64,000 nucleotides of DNA from Burkholderia paludis. Lineage in GTDB: Bacteria; Pseudomonadota; Gammaproteobacteria; Burkholderiales; Burkholderiaceae. Below, one piece after another: positions 1 through 9,575 of the stretch. The notes below the pieces were generated by a model that worked only from the letters and a program-made list of their open reading frames with translations, was not told the DNA's origin and made no database searches. The first letter of the stretch is position 1. Every line of letters starts with the position of its first letter. The stretch is taken from contig NZ_JPGL01000055.1 in the NCBI RefSeq assembly GCF_000732615.1, forward strand, positions 1 to 64,000. Direction: 5' to 3'. A program made the translations under genes and the position numbers.

Positions 1-131
1 ATGCGGTAGCCAATCCGCGGATATCAGCGTGATCCACCGTCGAGACGTACTGCTACGCCGCCCTCAGGAAATTCGAATGGAACCTCTCAGAGAGAACTGA
101 AAGCCGATCCCAATTGACAGCGGGAGTCATA

Positions 132-515
132 TCAGCCGTTCATCGCATACGGCCGCGTCATCACTTCGAGGAAGTGGCCGTCCGGATCGTCGAAATACAC
201 GCCGCGGCCACCGTTGTGACGGTAGATGTCGCCGGCTTGCCGCCTGGCCGGATCGGCCCAGTGCGCCAGCCCGCGCTCGCGAATGCGGGCGAGCACGCGA
301 TCGAAGCCGGCCTCGTCGATCAGGAACGCGTAGTGCTGCGCGTCGATCTTCCCCGTTTGTTCGTAAAAATCGAGCGACACGCCGTTGTCGAGCGGGACGA
401 CCAGCATCGCGCCGAACGGCGTCGGCGGCGGCAACTCCAGAAGCTCGGTGAGGAAGCGGCTCGACACGTGCTTGTCGCGGCACCAGACGATCGTATGGTT
501 GAGCTGGACGTTCAT
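132..515 (-). CDS. VOC (glyoxalase-fold) family protein
   Basis: A 127-residue single-module vicinal-oxygen-chelate protein. It opens with a beta strand carrying a potential metal ligand (LNHTIVWCRD), has a second candidate ligand in the QHYAFLID strand, and ends with the usual DPDGHFLEV strand, whose Glu is the third metal ligand in this fold. Family members are glyoxalases, ring-cleaving dioxygenases and antibiotic-binding proteins; the substrate cannot be read from the sequence. I chose the ATG at 515 because the upstream in-frame extension is Arg/Cys-rich and not like a VOC N terminus. It lies downstream of mdtC on the same strand, with a 123-bp gap, so co-transcription is possible but not shown. 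Confidence 0.85.
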   Translation of the reverse strand: MNVQLNHTIVWCRDKHVSSRFLTELLELPPPTPFGAMLVVPLDNGVSLDFYEQTGKIDAQHYAFLIDEAGFDRVLARIRERGLAHWADPARRQAGDIYRHNGGRGVYFDDPDGHFLEVMTRPYAMNG

Positions 516-638
516 GGTGTGGCCCCGTGAAGGGCACCGCGATGGGCATGCACACACGATAGCCGATAGCGGCCGCGGTTCAAGCGGGACAAGCCTGACA
601 AGCGCGACAAGCGGCCGCCGGACGGGCGGCCGCTTCGA

Positions 639-3600
639 TTACTCGCCGGCGATGGCCGGCCCGCCGGTATTGCCGCGGCGGTTGCGCCGCTTCTCGGCCC
701 ATACGCGGAAACGGTCCATGTACAGGTAGACGACCGGCGTCGTATAGAGCGTCAGCACTTGCGACACGATCAGGCCGCCGGCGATCGCGATCCCGAGCGG
801 CGCGCGCAGCTCGGCGCCGTCGCCGTTGCCGAACGCGAGCGGCAGCGCGCCGAGCAGCGCCGCCATCGTCGTCATCATGATTGGGCGGAAGCGCAGCAGG
901 CACGCCTCGTGGATCGCGTCGAACGACGACTTCCCGTTGTTGCGCGTCTGGTCGATCGCGAAGTCCACCATCATGATCGCGTTCTTCTTCACGATGCCGA
1001 TCAGCAGGATCACGCCGATCAGCGCGATGATGCTGAATTCGGTCTTGAACAGCAGCAGCGCGAGCAGGGCGCCGACGCCGGCCGACGGCAGCGTCGACAG
1101 GATCGTGATCGGGTGGATATAGCTCTCGTACAGGATCCCGAGCACGATATAGACGGCCAGCAGCGCGGCGAGGATCAGGATCGGCTGGTCGTTCATCGAC
1201 TGCTGGAACGCCTGTGCGGTGCCCTGGAAGCTGCCGACGATCGTCGGCGGGACGCCGATCTCGCCCATCGTCTGGTAAATCACCTGCGTGGCCTGCGACA
1301 GCGACACGCCCGGCGGCAGGTTGAACGAGATCGTCGTCGCGACGAACAGCCCCTGGTGGTTGACCGACAGCGGCGTCGTGCTCGGCCCGAACGTCGCGAT
1401 GGCCGACAGCGGGATCATCGTCGACTGCGAGGTCGACACGGACGCGCCCGACGACGCGCTCGACTTGCCGCTCGACGCGATCGAGTTGAGCGCCTGGTTG
1501 CGCGCGGAATCGGACGCGATCGCCGCGGCGCTTTGCGCGGCCGTGCCGGCGCTCGACGTGCCGGCCGACGTCGCGACGTAGGTGCCGGCGGCCGCGTTGG
1601 TGGTCTGCGAACCGTTCGCGCTGCCGCCCGTCGTGCTGATCCACACCTGGTTCAGCATTTCCGGGTGCTGCCAGTATTTCGGCGCGACTTCCATCACGAC
1701 GTGGTACTGGTTCAGCGGGTTGTAGATCGTCGAGACCTGGCGCTGGCCGAACGCGTCGTACAGCGTGTTGTCGATCTGCGACGGCGTGATGCCGAAGCGC
1801 GCGGCCGTCGCGCGGTCGATCGTGACCATCGACTCGAGGCCGCCTTGCTGCTGGTCGGAGTTCACGTCGGTCAGCTCGGGGAGCTTCTGCAGCGCCTCGG
1901 TCAGGATCGGCCCCCACTTGTACAGCTCGGTGCTCGAATCGCCGAGCAGCGTGAACTGGTACTGCGCGTTGCTCTGCCGGCCGCCGACGCGGATGTCCTG
2001 TGCAGCCTGCAGGAACGTGCGGGCGCCCGCGACGTCCGACAGCGGCGCGCGCAGCTGCTGGATCACCTGGTCGGCCGACAGCTTGCGCTCGGAACGATCC
2101 TTCAGCGTGACGAACATGAAGCCCGAGTTGGTCTGCGTGCCGCCGGTGAAGCCCGCGACGCTCTTCACGTTCGGGTTGTGCTGCACGATCCGCATCATCT
2201 CGGAGAACTTCAGCTTCATCGACTGGAACGACGTCGCCTGGTCGGCCTGGATGCCGCCGATCATCAGCCCGGTGTCCTGCTGCGGGAAGAAGCCCTTCGG
2301 CACGACGATGTACAGGTAGACGTTCAGCCCGACCGTCGCGACCAGGGTCAGCATGATCAGCAGCGGCCGGCGCAGCGCCCACGACAGCGAGCGCTCGTAA
2401 CCGCGCTGCATGCGGCTGAAACAGCGTTCCAGGAATCGCGCGAAGCGCCCTTCGCTCTGCGGCGTGTGCGACTCGGGCAGCAGGCGCGCGCACATCATCG
2501 GCGTGACGGTGAGCGACACCGCGAGCGACACGGCGATCGCCAGCGACAGCGTCAGCGCGAACTCGCGGAACAGGCGCCCGACGATGCCGCCCATCAGCAG
2601 GATCGGCAGGAACACCGCGACGAGCGAGATGCTCATCGACAGCACCGTGAAGCCGACCTCGCGCGCGCCGTCGAACGCGGCCTGCATGCGGGTCTTGCCG
2701 TTTTCGATGTGCCGCGAGATGTTCTCGAGCACGACGATCGCATCGTCGACGACGAAGCCGGTCGCGACGATCAGCGCCATCAGCGACAGGTTGTCGATCG
2801 AGAAGCCGAGCAGGTACATCGCGCCGAACGTGCCGATGATCGAGATCGGCACCGCGACGCTCGGGATCAGCGTCGCGCGCCAGTTGCGCAGGAACAGGAA
2901 CACGACCATCACGACCAGGCTGACCGCGATCAGCAGCGTGTGCTCGGTGTCCTTCAGCGACGCGCGAATGGTGGTCGAGCGGTCGAGCACGGGCGTGACG
3001 GTGATGTCGGCCGGCAGCGACGCGGTGAGCTGCGGCAGCGCGTCGCGCACGCGGTCGATCGTGTCGATGATGTTCGCGCCGGGCGAGCGGTAGAGGATCA
3101 CGAGCACCGCGCGCTTGCCGTTCGACAGGCCGAGGTTGCGCAGGTCCTCGACCGAATCGACGACGTCGGACAGGTCGGACAGCCGGACGGCCGCGCCGTT
3201 GCGGTACGCGACGACCAGGTCGCGGTATTGCGACGCCTCGGACGCCTGGTCGTTCGTATAGAGCTGGTAGTGCTGCGGGCCGAACTCGATCGCGCCCTTC
3301 GGCGCGTTGGCGTTCGCGGAGGCGAGCGCCGCGCGCACGTCCTCCAGGCCGATCCCGTAGTGGAACAGCGCCTGCGGCTCCAGCTCGACCCGCACGGCCG
3401 GGTTCGCGGAGCCGCTCACCGACACCTGGCCGACCCCGTCGATCTGCGACAGCGACTGCTGCAGCACCGTCGACGCGGCGTCGTACAGCTTCGCGGCCGA
3501 CGTGGTTTCCGACGTCAGCGACACGATCATGATCGGCGAATCGGCCGGGTTGACCTTGCGGTAGGTCGGGTTGCTCTTCAGCGCGGCGGGCAGGTCGGCG

Positions 3601-3947
3601 CGCGCCGCGTTGATCGCGGCCTGCACGTCGCGCGCGGCGCCGTCGATGTCGCGGTTCAGGCCGAACTGCAGGGTGATCCGCGAATTGCCGACCGTACTCG
3701 TCGACGTCATTTCGGTCACGTCGGCGATCGAGCCCAGGTGCCGCTCGAGCGGGCTCGTCACGCTGGTCGCGACGGTTTCCGGGCTTGCGCCCGGCAGCGA
3801 CGCCTGCACCGAGATCGTCGGGAAGTCGACCTGCGGCAGCGGCGACACCGGCAGCTTGACGAATGCGAACAGGCCCGCGAGCGCGACGCCGATCGCGAGC
3901 AGCGTCGTCGCGACGGGGCGGGTGATGAAGGGGCGCGACAGGTTCAT
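639..3947 (-). CDS. mdtC: RND efflux pump inner-membrane subunit MdtC
   Basis: Proton-driven RND transporter of about 1102 residues, the third gene of an mdtABC operon. It would pair with MdtB in a heterotrimer exporting bile-salt-like or antibiotic compounds. The N terminus (NLSRPFITRPVATTLL) and TM4 (ATGFVVDDAIVVLENIS, with the proton-relay Asp pair), plus TM10 (GIVKKNAIMMVDFA), are diagnostic. The ATG at 3947 starts exactly at this conserved N terminus. The protein is about 75 residues longer than E. coli MdtC because of an Ala/Ser/Thr/Gly-rich insertion at about residues 772-842. No outer-membrane channel gene follows, so an OMF from elsewhere in the genome must be used. Confidence 0.95.
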   Translation of the reverse strand: MNLSRPFITRPVATTLLAIGVALAGLFAFVKLPVSPLPQVDFPTISVQASLPGASPETVATSVTSPLERHLGSIADVTEMTSTSTVGNSRITLQFGLNRDIDGAARDVQAAINAARADLPAALKSNPTYRKVNPADSPIMIVSLTSETTSAAKLYDAASTVLQQSLSQIDGVGQVSVSGSANPAVRVELEPQALFHYGIGLEDVRAALASANANAPKGAIEFGPQHYQLYTNDQASEASQYRDLVVAYRNGAAVRLSDLSDVVDSVEDLRNLGLSNGKRAVLVILYRSPGANIIDTIDRVRDALPQLTASLPADITVTPVLDRSTTIRASLKDTEHTLLIAVSLVVMVVFLFLRNWRATLIPSVAVPISIIGTFGAMYLLGFSIDNLSLMALIVATGFVVDDAIVVLENISRHIENGKTRMQAAFDGAREVGFTVLSMSISLVAVFLPILLMGGIVGRLFREFALTLSLAIAVSLAVSLTVTPMMCARLLPESHTPQSEGRFARFLERCFSRMQRGYERSLSWALRRPLLIMLTLVATVGLNVYLYIVVPKGFFPQQDTGLMIGGIQADQATSFQSMKLKFSEMMRIVQHNPNVKSVAGFTGGTQTNSGFMFVTLKDRSERKLSADQVIQQLRAPLSDVAGARTFLQAAQDIRVGGRQSNAQYQFTLLGDSSTELYKWGPILTEALQKLPELTDVNSDQQQGGLESMVTIDRATAARFGITPSQIDNTLYDAFGQRQVSTIYNPLNQYHVVMEVAPKYWQHPEMLNQVWISTTGGSANGSQTTNAAAGTYVATSAGTSSAGTAAQSAAAIASDSARNQALNSIASSGKSSASSGASVSTSQSTMIPLSAIATFGPSTTPLSVNHQGLFVATTISFNLPPGVSLSQATQVIYQTMGEIGVPPTIVGSFQGTAQAFQQSMNDQPILILAALLAVYIVLGILYESYIHPITILSTLPSAGVGALLALLLFKTEFSIIALIGVILLIGIVKKNAIMMVDFAIDQTRNNGKSSFDAIHEACLLRFRPIMMTTMAALLGALPLAFGNGDGAELRAPLGIAIAGGLIVSQVLTLYTTPVVYLYMDRFRVWAEKRRNRRGNTGGPAIAGE

Positions 3948-3960
3948 GTCGGCACTCGCT

Positions 3961-4020
3961 GGGCCGCCCCAAGGGGGCCGACCGCCCCCTTGGGGGGCAG
4001 CGAACGAAGTGAGCGTGGGA
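3961..4020. repeat. Palindromic intergenic repeat between mdtB and mdtC
   Basis: The 83-bp gap between mdtB and mdtC is mostly a GC-rich inverted repeat: GCCCCAAGGGGG near 3966-3977 and CCCCCTTGGGG near 3985-3995, followed by the tail GCAGCGAACGAAGTGAGCG. The arms can fold into a stem of about 11 bp. From general knowledge, very similar hairpin-plus-tail elements recur between genes in Burkholderia and Ralstonia genomes, but this window holds only one copy. In the minus-strand mRNA it would form a hairpin between mdtB and mdtC and could alter the ratio of the two subunits. Confidence 0.7.
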
Positions 4021-4030
4021 GTCGTTTCAT

Positions 4031-7000
4031 TTACGCATCCGTGCGCGTGCCGGCGTGGGGGCCGTGGCGTTCGAACCAGCCGCGCACGCGGCGCGCGAGC
4101 GAGTCGAAGCCGAGGTAGATCACGGGTGTCGTGAACAGCGTCAGCACCTGCGACACGATCAGGCCGCCGGCGATCGCGATCCCGAGCGGCTGGCGCAGCT
4201 CGGAACCGGCGCCGGAGCCGACGATCAGCGGCACCGCGCCGAGCAGCGCGGCGAGCGTCGTCATCAGGATCGGCCGGAAGCGCAGCAGGCACGCCTGGTA
4301 GATCGCCTCGCGCGGCGGCTTGCCTTCGACGCGCTCGGCCTCGAGCGCGAAGTCGATCATCATGATCGCGTTCTTCTTCACGATGCCGATCAGCAGCACG
4401 ATGCCGATGATCCCGATGATGTCGAGATCGTGCCCGGTGATCATCAGCGCGAGCAGCGCGCCGACGCCGGCCGACGGCAGCGTCGACAGGATCGTGATCG
4501 GGTGGATGTAGCTCTCGTACAGCACGCCGAGCACGATGTACATCGTGACGATCGCGGCGAGGATCAGGAACAGCTGGTTCGACAGCGACGCCTGGAACGC
4601 GAGCGCCGCGCCCTGGAAGCGCGTCTGGAACGACGCGGGCAGGCCGATGTCCTTCTCGGCGGCCTCGATCGCCTTGACGGCCTCGCCGAGCGACGCGCCC
4701 GGGGCGAGGTTGAACGACACGGTGGTCGACGGGAACTGCGACAGGTGCGCGACCAGCAGCGGCGACGGCCGCTCGTGGAACGACGCGATCGACGACAGCG
4801 GCACCTGGCCGCCGCCCGCCGACGGCAGGTAGATGTCGTTCAGCGATTGCGCGTAGTGCTGCTCCTTCGGCTCGGACTCGAGGATCACGCGGTACTGGTT
4901 CGACTGCGTGAAGATCGTCGACACGATGCGCTGGCCGAACGCGTCGTACAGCGCGTTGTCGACGGTCGCCGGCGTGATGCCGAAGCGCGCGGCGCTCGCG
5001 CGGTCGATCTCGATGTAGACCGACTGGCCGTTGCTCTGCAGGTCGGTCGCGACGTCGGCGAGCGACGGCTCCTGCTGCAGCCGGGTGACGAGCTTCGGCA
5101 CCCAGGTCGCGAATTCGTCCGGGTTCGGGCTCGTCAGCATGAACTGGTACTGCGTCGGGCTGACGGTCGAGTCGATCGTCAGATCCTGCACCGACTGCAT
5201 GAACAGCGAGATGCCGGTCACGTCGCGCACGCGGTGCTGAAGGTCGCGGATGATCTGCGCGGCCGTTTCGGAGCGGTCGTCGCGCGCCTTCAGGTTGATC
5301 AGCATCCGGCCGCTGTTCAGCGTGATGTTGCTGCCGTCCACGCCGATGAACGACGTCAGGCTGTCGACGTTCGGATCCTTCAGGATCTCGGTTGCGAGCG
5401 CCTGCTGACGTTCGGCCATCGCGCCGTACGAGATGGACTGCGGCGCCTGCGTGATCGCCTGGATCACGCCGGTATCCTGCGCGGGGAAGAAGCCCTTCGG
5501 CACGTAGACGTAGAGCAGGGCGGTCAGCGCGAGCGTCAGCAGCGCGACGACGAGCGTCGAGCGCTGGCGGTTCAGCACCCATTCGAGCGCGACCGCGTAG
5601 CGCGCGATCACCCAGTCGATCGCCCGGTGCACGCGCGCCTCGAAGCGATGGCTCTCGGGCGGCGGCGAATGGCGCAGCAGCTTCGCGCACATCATCGGCA
5701 CGAGCGTGAGCGACACGATGGCCGAGATCACGATCGTCACCGCGAGCGTGATCGCGAATTCATGGAAGAGGCGCCCGACCACGTCGCCCATGAACAGCAG
5801 CGGGATCAGCACCGCGATCAGCGACACCGTCAGCGAGATGATCGTGAAGCCGATCTGCCTCGAGCCCTTCAGCGCGGCCTCGAGCCCCGACTCGCCTTCC
5901 TCGACGTAGCGCGCGATGTTCTCGATCATCACGATCGCGTCGTCGACGACGAAGCCGGTCGCGATGGTGAGCGCCATCAGCGACAGGTTGTTCAGCGAGA
6001 AGCCGGCCAGGTACATCACCGCGAGCGTCCCGATCAGAGACAGCGGTACGGACAGGCTCGGGATGATCGTCGCATAGATGTTCGCGAGGAACAGGTACAT
6101 CACGAGTACGACGAGCGCGACCGCGAGCAGCAGCTCGAACTGCACGTCGCGCACCGCGGCGCGGATCATCGTGGTGCGGTCGGTGACGATCTGCACGTCG
6201 AGCGCGGCCGGCAGCGTTTCCTGCAGCTTCGGCAGTTGCGCCTTGATCGCGTCCACCGTCTGGATCACGTTCGCGCCCGGCTGGCGCTGCACGTTCAGGA
6301 TGATCGCGGGTTCCGAATTCACCCATGCGCCGAGCTTGGTGTTTTCCGAGCCGGCGACGACGGTGGCGACGTCGGTGAGCATCACCGGGCGGCCGTTCTT
6401 GTAGGCGACGACGGCGCTGTTGTACTGGTCGGCGCTCGTGAGCTGGTCGTTCGCGTTGATCGTGTACGCGCGCGACGGGCCGTCGAAGTTGCCCTTCGGC
6501 GTGTTCACGTTCAGGTTCGAGATCGTCGTGCGCAGGTCGTCGAGGTTCATCCCGTACTGCGCGAGCGCGGTCGGGTTCGCCTGGATGCGCACGGCCGGGC
6601 GGTTGCCGCCCGACAGGCTGACGAGGCCGACGCCCGCGATCTGCGAAATCTTCATGGCGAGGCGCGTGTCGGCCAGGTCCTGCACCTGCGTGAGCGGCAG
6701 CGTCTTCGACGTGACGGCGAGGGTCAGCACCGGCGCGTCGGCCGGGTTGACCTTCGCGTAGATCGGCGGGGCAGGGAGGTCGGACGGCAGCAGGTTGCCG
6801 GCCGCGTTGATCGCGGCCTGCACTTCCTGTTCGGCGATGTCGAGCGGCAGGTCGAGCGAGAACTGCAGCGTGATCACGGACGAGCCGGCCGAGCTTTGCG
6901 ACGACATCTGGTTCAGCGACGGCATCTGCCCGAACTGCCGTTCGAGCGGCGCGGTGACCGACGAGGTCATCACTTCCGGGCTCGCGCCCGGGTAGAAGGT

Positions 7001-7144
7001 CTGGACCTGGATCGTCGGATAGTCGACTTCCGGCAGCGCGGCGAGCGGCAGGAAGCGCAGCGCGACCAGACCGGCCAGCATGATCGCCGCCATCAGGAGC
7101 GCGGTGCCGACCGGCCGGAGAATGAAGATACGGGAGGGATTCAT
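4031..7144 (-). CDS. mdtB: RND efflux pump inner-membrane subunit MdtB
   Basis: A 1037-residue RND transporter, close to the 1040 residues of E. coli MdtB. It starts NPSRIFILRPVGTALL, has the TM4 Asp pair (ATGFVVDDAIVMIENIA) and the TM10 Lys (GIVKKNAIMMIDFAL). MdtB and MdtC form a mixed trimer in which MdtC is thought to do most substrate binding while MdtB supports proton coupling. It begins 15 bp after the end of mdtA, consistent with one transcript. The loop that holds the long insertion in MdtC is the short LPSAGGGQ turn here, which shows where the MdtC insertion entered. Confidence 0.96.
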   Translation of the reverse strand: MNPSRIFILRPVGTALLMAAIMLAGLVALRFLPLAALPEVDYPTIQVQTFYPGASPEVMTSSVTAPLERQFGQMPSLNQMSSQSSAGSSVITLQFSLDLPLDIAEQEVQAAINAAGNLLPSDLPAPPIYAKVNPADAPVLTLAVTSKTLPLTQVQDLADTRLAMKISQIAGVGLVSLSGGNRPAVRIQANPTALAQYGMNLDDLRTTISNLNVNTPKGNFDGPSRAYTINANDQLTSADQYNSAVVAYKNGRPVMLTDVATVVAGSENTKLGAWVNSEPAIILNVQRQPGANVIQTVDAIKAQLPKLQETLPAALDVQIVTDRTTMIRAAVRDVQFELLLAVALVVLVMYLFLANIYATIIPSLSVPLSLIGTLAVMYLAGFSLNNLSLMALTIATGFVVDDAIVMIENIARYVEEGESGLEAALKGSRQIGFTIISLTVSLIAVLIPLLFMGDVVGRLFHEFAITLAVTIVISAIVSLTLVPMMCAKLLRHSPPPESHRFEARVHRAIDWVIARYAVALEWVLNRQRSTLVVALLTLALTALLYVYVPKGFFPAQDTGVIQAITQAPQSISYGAMAERQQALATEILKDPNVDSLTSFIGVDGSNITLNSGRMLINLKARDDRSETAAQIIRDLQHRVRDVTGISLFMQSVQDLTIDSTVSPTQYQFMLTSPNPDEFATWVPKLVTRLQQEPSLADVATDLQSNGQSVYIEIDRASAARFGITPATVDNALYDAFGQRIVSTIFTQSNQYRVILESEPKEQHYAQSLNDIYLPSAGGGQVPLSSIASFHERPSPLLVAHLSQFPSTTVSFNLAPGASLGEAVKAIEAAEKDIGLPASFQTRFQGAALAFQASLSNQLFLILAAIVTMYIVLGVLYESYIHPITILSTLPSAGVGALLALMITGHDLDIIGIIGIVLLIGIVKKNAIMMIDFALEAERVEGKPPREAIYQACLLRFRPILMTTLAALLGAVPLIVGSGAGSELRQPLGIAIAGGLIVSQVLTLFTTPVIYLGFDSLARRVRGWFERHGPHAGTRTDA

Positions 7145-7159
7145 CGGGCGGCCCGCGCG

Positions 7160-8497
7160 TTATTGGGCCGCTGCCTGCGACGCGCCGTGCCGGTGTCCGT
7201 GATGGCCGCCGGCGCCCGAGGCCGCATGCGCGCCCGACGCGCCTTTCGGCCGGTCCGCCGGGATCGCGATCTTCGCGCCTTCGCGCAGCCGGTCGGAGCC
7301 GTCGGTCACCACGCGCTCGCCGATCGCGAGGCCGCTGACGATGCTCGTGCGCTCGCCGTCGACCGGGCCGGGCGTGACCTTGCGCACCGTCACCGTGTTG
7401 TCGGCGTTCACGACGTAGACGAACTGGCCGATCGAGCCGCTCAGCACGGCCGAGGTCGGCACGATCGTCGCGTTGCGCATCACGTCGACCAGCAGCCGGG
7501 TGTTCACGAACTGATTCGGAAACAGCATGCCGGCCTTGTTGTCGAAGTTCGCGCGCAGCTTGACCGTGCCGGTGCTCGTGTCGATCTGGTTGTCGAGCGT
7601 CGCGAGCGAGCCCGTCTCGAGCGGCACCGTGTTGTTGCGGTTGTACGCGGTGACCGACAGCGTCTGGCCGGCGTTCACCTGCTTGAGGATCTGCGGCAGG
7701 TTGTCTTCCGACGTCGTGAAGATCACGCTCATCGGCTGCAGCTGCGTGATCACGACGATGCCGTTGGTATCGCCCGGCGTCACGTAGTTGCCGGGGTCGA
7801 CCTGGCGCAGGCCGACGCGGCCGGATACCGGCGCCGTGATGCGTGCATACGTGAGGTTCAGTTTCGCGGAATCGATCGCGGCCTGGTCGGTCTTGACCGC
7901 GCCTTCGTATTGCTTGACGAGCGACGCCTGCGTATCGACCGTCTGCGACGCGATCGAGTCCTGCGACAGCAGCGTCTGGTAGCGCTTCAGGTCGAGGCGG
8001 GCGGTCGCGAGCAACGCGGCGTCGCGCGCGTACGTGCCGTCGGCGTTCTCGAGGGCCACCTGGTACGGGCGCGGGTCGATCTGCGCGAGCAAGTCGCCTT
8101 TCTTGACGATCTGGCCTTCCTGGAACGCGACCGACTGCAGGTAGCCCGACAGCTGGGTCTTGACCGTCACGTTCGCGAGCGGCGTGACGGTGCCGAGTGC
8201 GGACAGCACGATCGGCATCTCGCCCTGCGTCGCGGTCGCGACCTGCACCGGCTGCGGAATGTTCGCCATGGCAGCGGGGCCGCCGCGGCCGCGATGGCCG
8301 CCGCCGTTGCCGCCGGAACTCGCGCCCGCGCCGCTCGCGGCGCTGCCGGCAGCCGGCGTGCGGCTCCACGGGTGCCACCACAGCAGGCCGCCGATGACGA
8401 CGACCGCGAGCGCCCCGATCATCAGCTTACGGCGCGGTGGCCGTGCGTGGGGCGCGGGATCTTTCGAGGGAAGCGTGGGCTTTTGTTCGTTATCCAT
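7160..8497 (-). CDS. mdtA: Membrane fusion protein MdtA of the MdtABC pump
   Basis: A 445-residue periplasmic adaptor. A single N-terminal membrane segment (about 24-42) follows a basic stretch (RPPRRK), then a Gly/Ser/Ala-rich linker, a split biotinyl-lipoyl domain (TVKTQLSGYLQSVAFQEGQIVKKGDLLAQIDPRPY), a helical hairpin, a beta barrel and a membrane-proximal domain. It has no lipobox, so it is anchored by the membrane helix. The tail is His/Gly/Ala-rich (GHHGHRHG). It is the first gene of the operon and has its own 253-bp upstream region, where GTTAC is directly repeated at 8709-8722 on the plus strand. Confidence 0.95.
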   Translation of the reverse strand: MDNEQKPTLPSKDPAPHARPPRRKLMIGALAVVVIGGLLWWHPWSRTPAAGSAASGAGASSGGNGGGHRGRGGPAAMANIPQPVQVATATQGEMPIVLSALGTVTPLANVTVKTQLSGYLQSVAFQEGQIVKKGDLLAQIDPRPYQVALENADGTYARDAALLATARLDLKRYQTLLSQDSIASQTVDTQASLVKQYEGAVKTDQAAIDSAKLNLTYARITAPVSGRVGLRQVDPGNYVTPGDTNGIVVITQLQPMSVIFTTSEDNLPQILKQVNAGQTLSVTAYNRNNTVPLETGSLATLDNQIDTSTGTVKLRANFDNKAGMLFPNQFVNTRLLVDVMRNATIVPTSAVLSGSIGQFVYVVNADNTVTVRKVTPGPVDGERTSIVSGLAIGERVVTDGSDRLREGAKIAIPADRPKGASGAHAASGAGGHHGHRHGASQAAAQ

Positions 8498-8750
8498 CGT
8501 GTTCTGTCAGGAAGACGGCGCGGCGTGCCGGGAATCGGACTGCTGGGCTGCGCGGGAGCGGGCGGTGCCGGTAGGGGCGGCCCGGCTCGGTCCGGGGCCC
8601 CGCCGGCGCGCGCGGGAAAAGAGCGGTGCGCGCCGCGAATGCGGCGCGACGATGGGCATGATGCTACGTCCCGTCCCCGTTAGAGTCCAGTGGTCTATCT
8701 TTCACTGGGTTACGGTCGTTACAGAACACGACAGGATGATGACGAAACGA

Positions 8751-9575
8751 TTACACGCGGACGCGCCGGGCCGGCGCGCCGCCGATCTCGCGGGTGATTT
8801 TCGCGATGCATTCGTGCAGGGCGGGCACCACGTGTTCCCGCAGCCAGTCGGGCGGGCACTGATGCGACGCGCCGCCGCAATTCACCGAATAGCGCTGCCC
8901 CGACGGGCCGACGAAGCCGGCCGCGACGGCATTCAGGCCTTCGCGCCATTCGCCGATCGCGATCGCGTGGCCGTCGCGCATCGCGTCGTCCAGCGCGGGG
9001 TTGAGCCGCGCGGACACGTGCGGCCAGTCGTCGCCGGCCGTGGTGCGCAGCGAGTCGATCAGCAGGCGGCGCTCGTCGTCCTCGAGCGCGGCGAGATAGG
9101 CTCGGCCCACCGCGGTGCGCGCGATGTCCATCCGCGAGCCGATCTCGAGGCGCGTGACGAGCACGGCCGAGCGCGGCCGGATCACGTCGATCGCGACCAT
9201 GTCGAGCCGGTCGCGCACCGCGAGGTGCACGGACAGCGACGTACGCTCGGCCAGCTCGATCATGAACGGCCGCGAACGCGCGCGGATGTCGAAGTTGCGC
9301 AGGAAACCGTGGCTCAGTTCGAGCACCGAGGCGGTGAGCACGAAGCGCTCGCTGTCGGGCAACTGGAACAGGAAGCCGGCGCTGACGAGCGTCGCGGTGA
9401 TGCGCGAGACGGTCGGCTTCGGGATGCCGGTCAATTCGGCCAGCTCACGATTGCTGACGGGCGCATCGGCGGCCGCGATGCGGCGCAGCACGGCGAGGCC
9501 GCGGGCGAGTGCCGTGATCTCGTCGGGCGACGATTCACGGTCCCGGGACGCGGAAGGGGTTACAGTTGTGGACAC
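8751..9575 (-). CDS. IclR-family transcriptional regulator
   Basis: A 274-residue one-component regulator. The N-terminal winged helix-turn-helix (about residues 20-85, with NRELAELTGIPKPTVSRI as the recognition region) is followed by an IclR effector domain (about 90-265; RTAVGRAYLAAL and a final GGAS-type loop). The start at 9575 is a GTG with only a weak ribosome-binding site. It sits immediately upstream of mdtABC on the same strand. IclR proteins usually sense small aromatic or carboxylic acids and control nearby genes, so control of mdtABC is plausible but is inferred only from position. A compound palindrome lies 112-172 bp upstream of its start. Confidence 0.9.
   Translation of the reverse strand: MSTTVTPSASRDRESSPDEITALARGLAVLRRIAAADAPVSNRELAELTGIPKPTVSRITATLVSAGFLFQLPDSERFVLTASVLELSHGFLRNFDIRARSRPFMIELAERTSLSVHLAVRDRLDMVAIDVIRPRSAVLVTRLEIGSRMDIARTAVGRAYLAALEDDERRLLIDSLRTTAGDDWPHVSARLNPALDDAMRDGHAIAIGEWREGLNAVAAGFVGPSGQRYSVNCGGASHQCPPDWLREHVVPALHECIAKITREIGGAPARRVRV

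Noticed and set aside
759..4118. Plus-strand open frame of over 1100 codons opposite mdtC
   Set aside because: It is an antisense shadow of a real gene in very GC-rich DNA: the product is Arg/Asp/Gln-rich low complexity with no domain, while the minus strand encodes a full RND transporter.
4055..8683. Plus-strand open frame of over 1500 codons opposite mdtB and mdtA
   Set aside because: Same reason: it spans two well-supported genes on the other strand and has Arg/His/Asp-rich composition without recognisable motifs.
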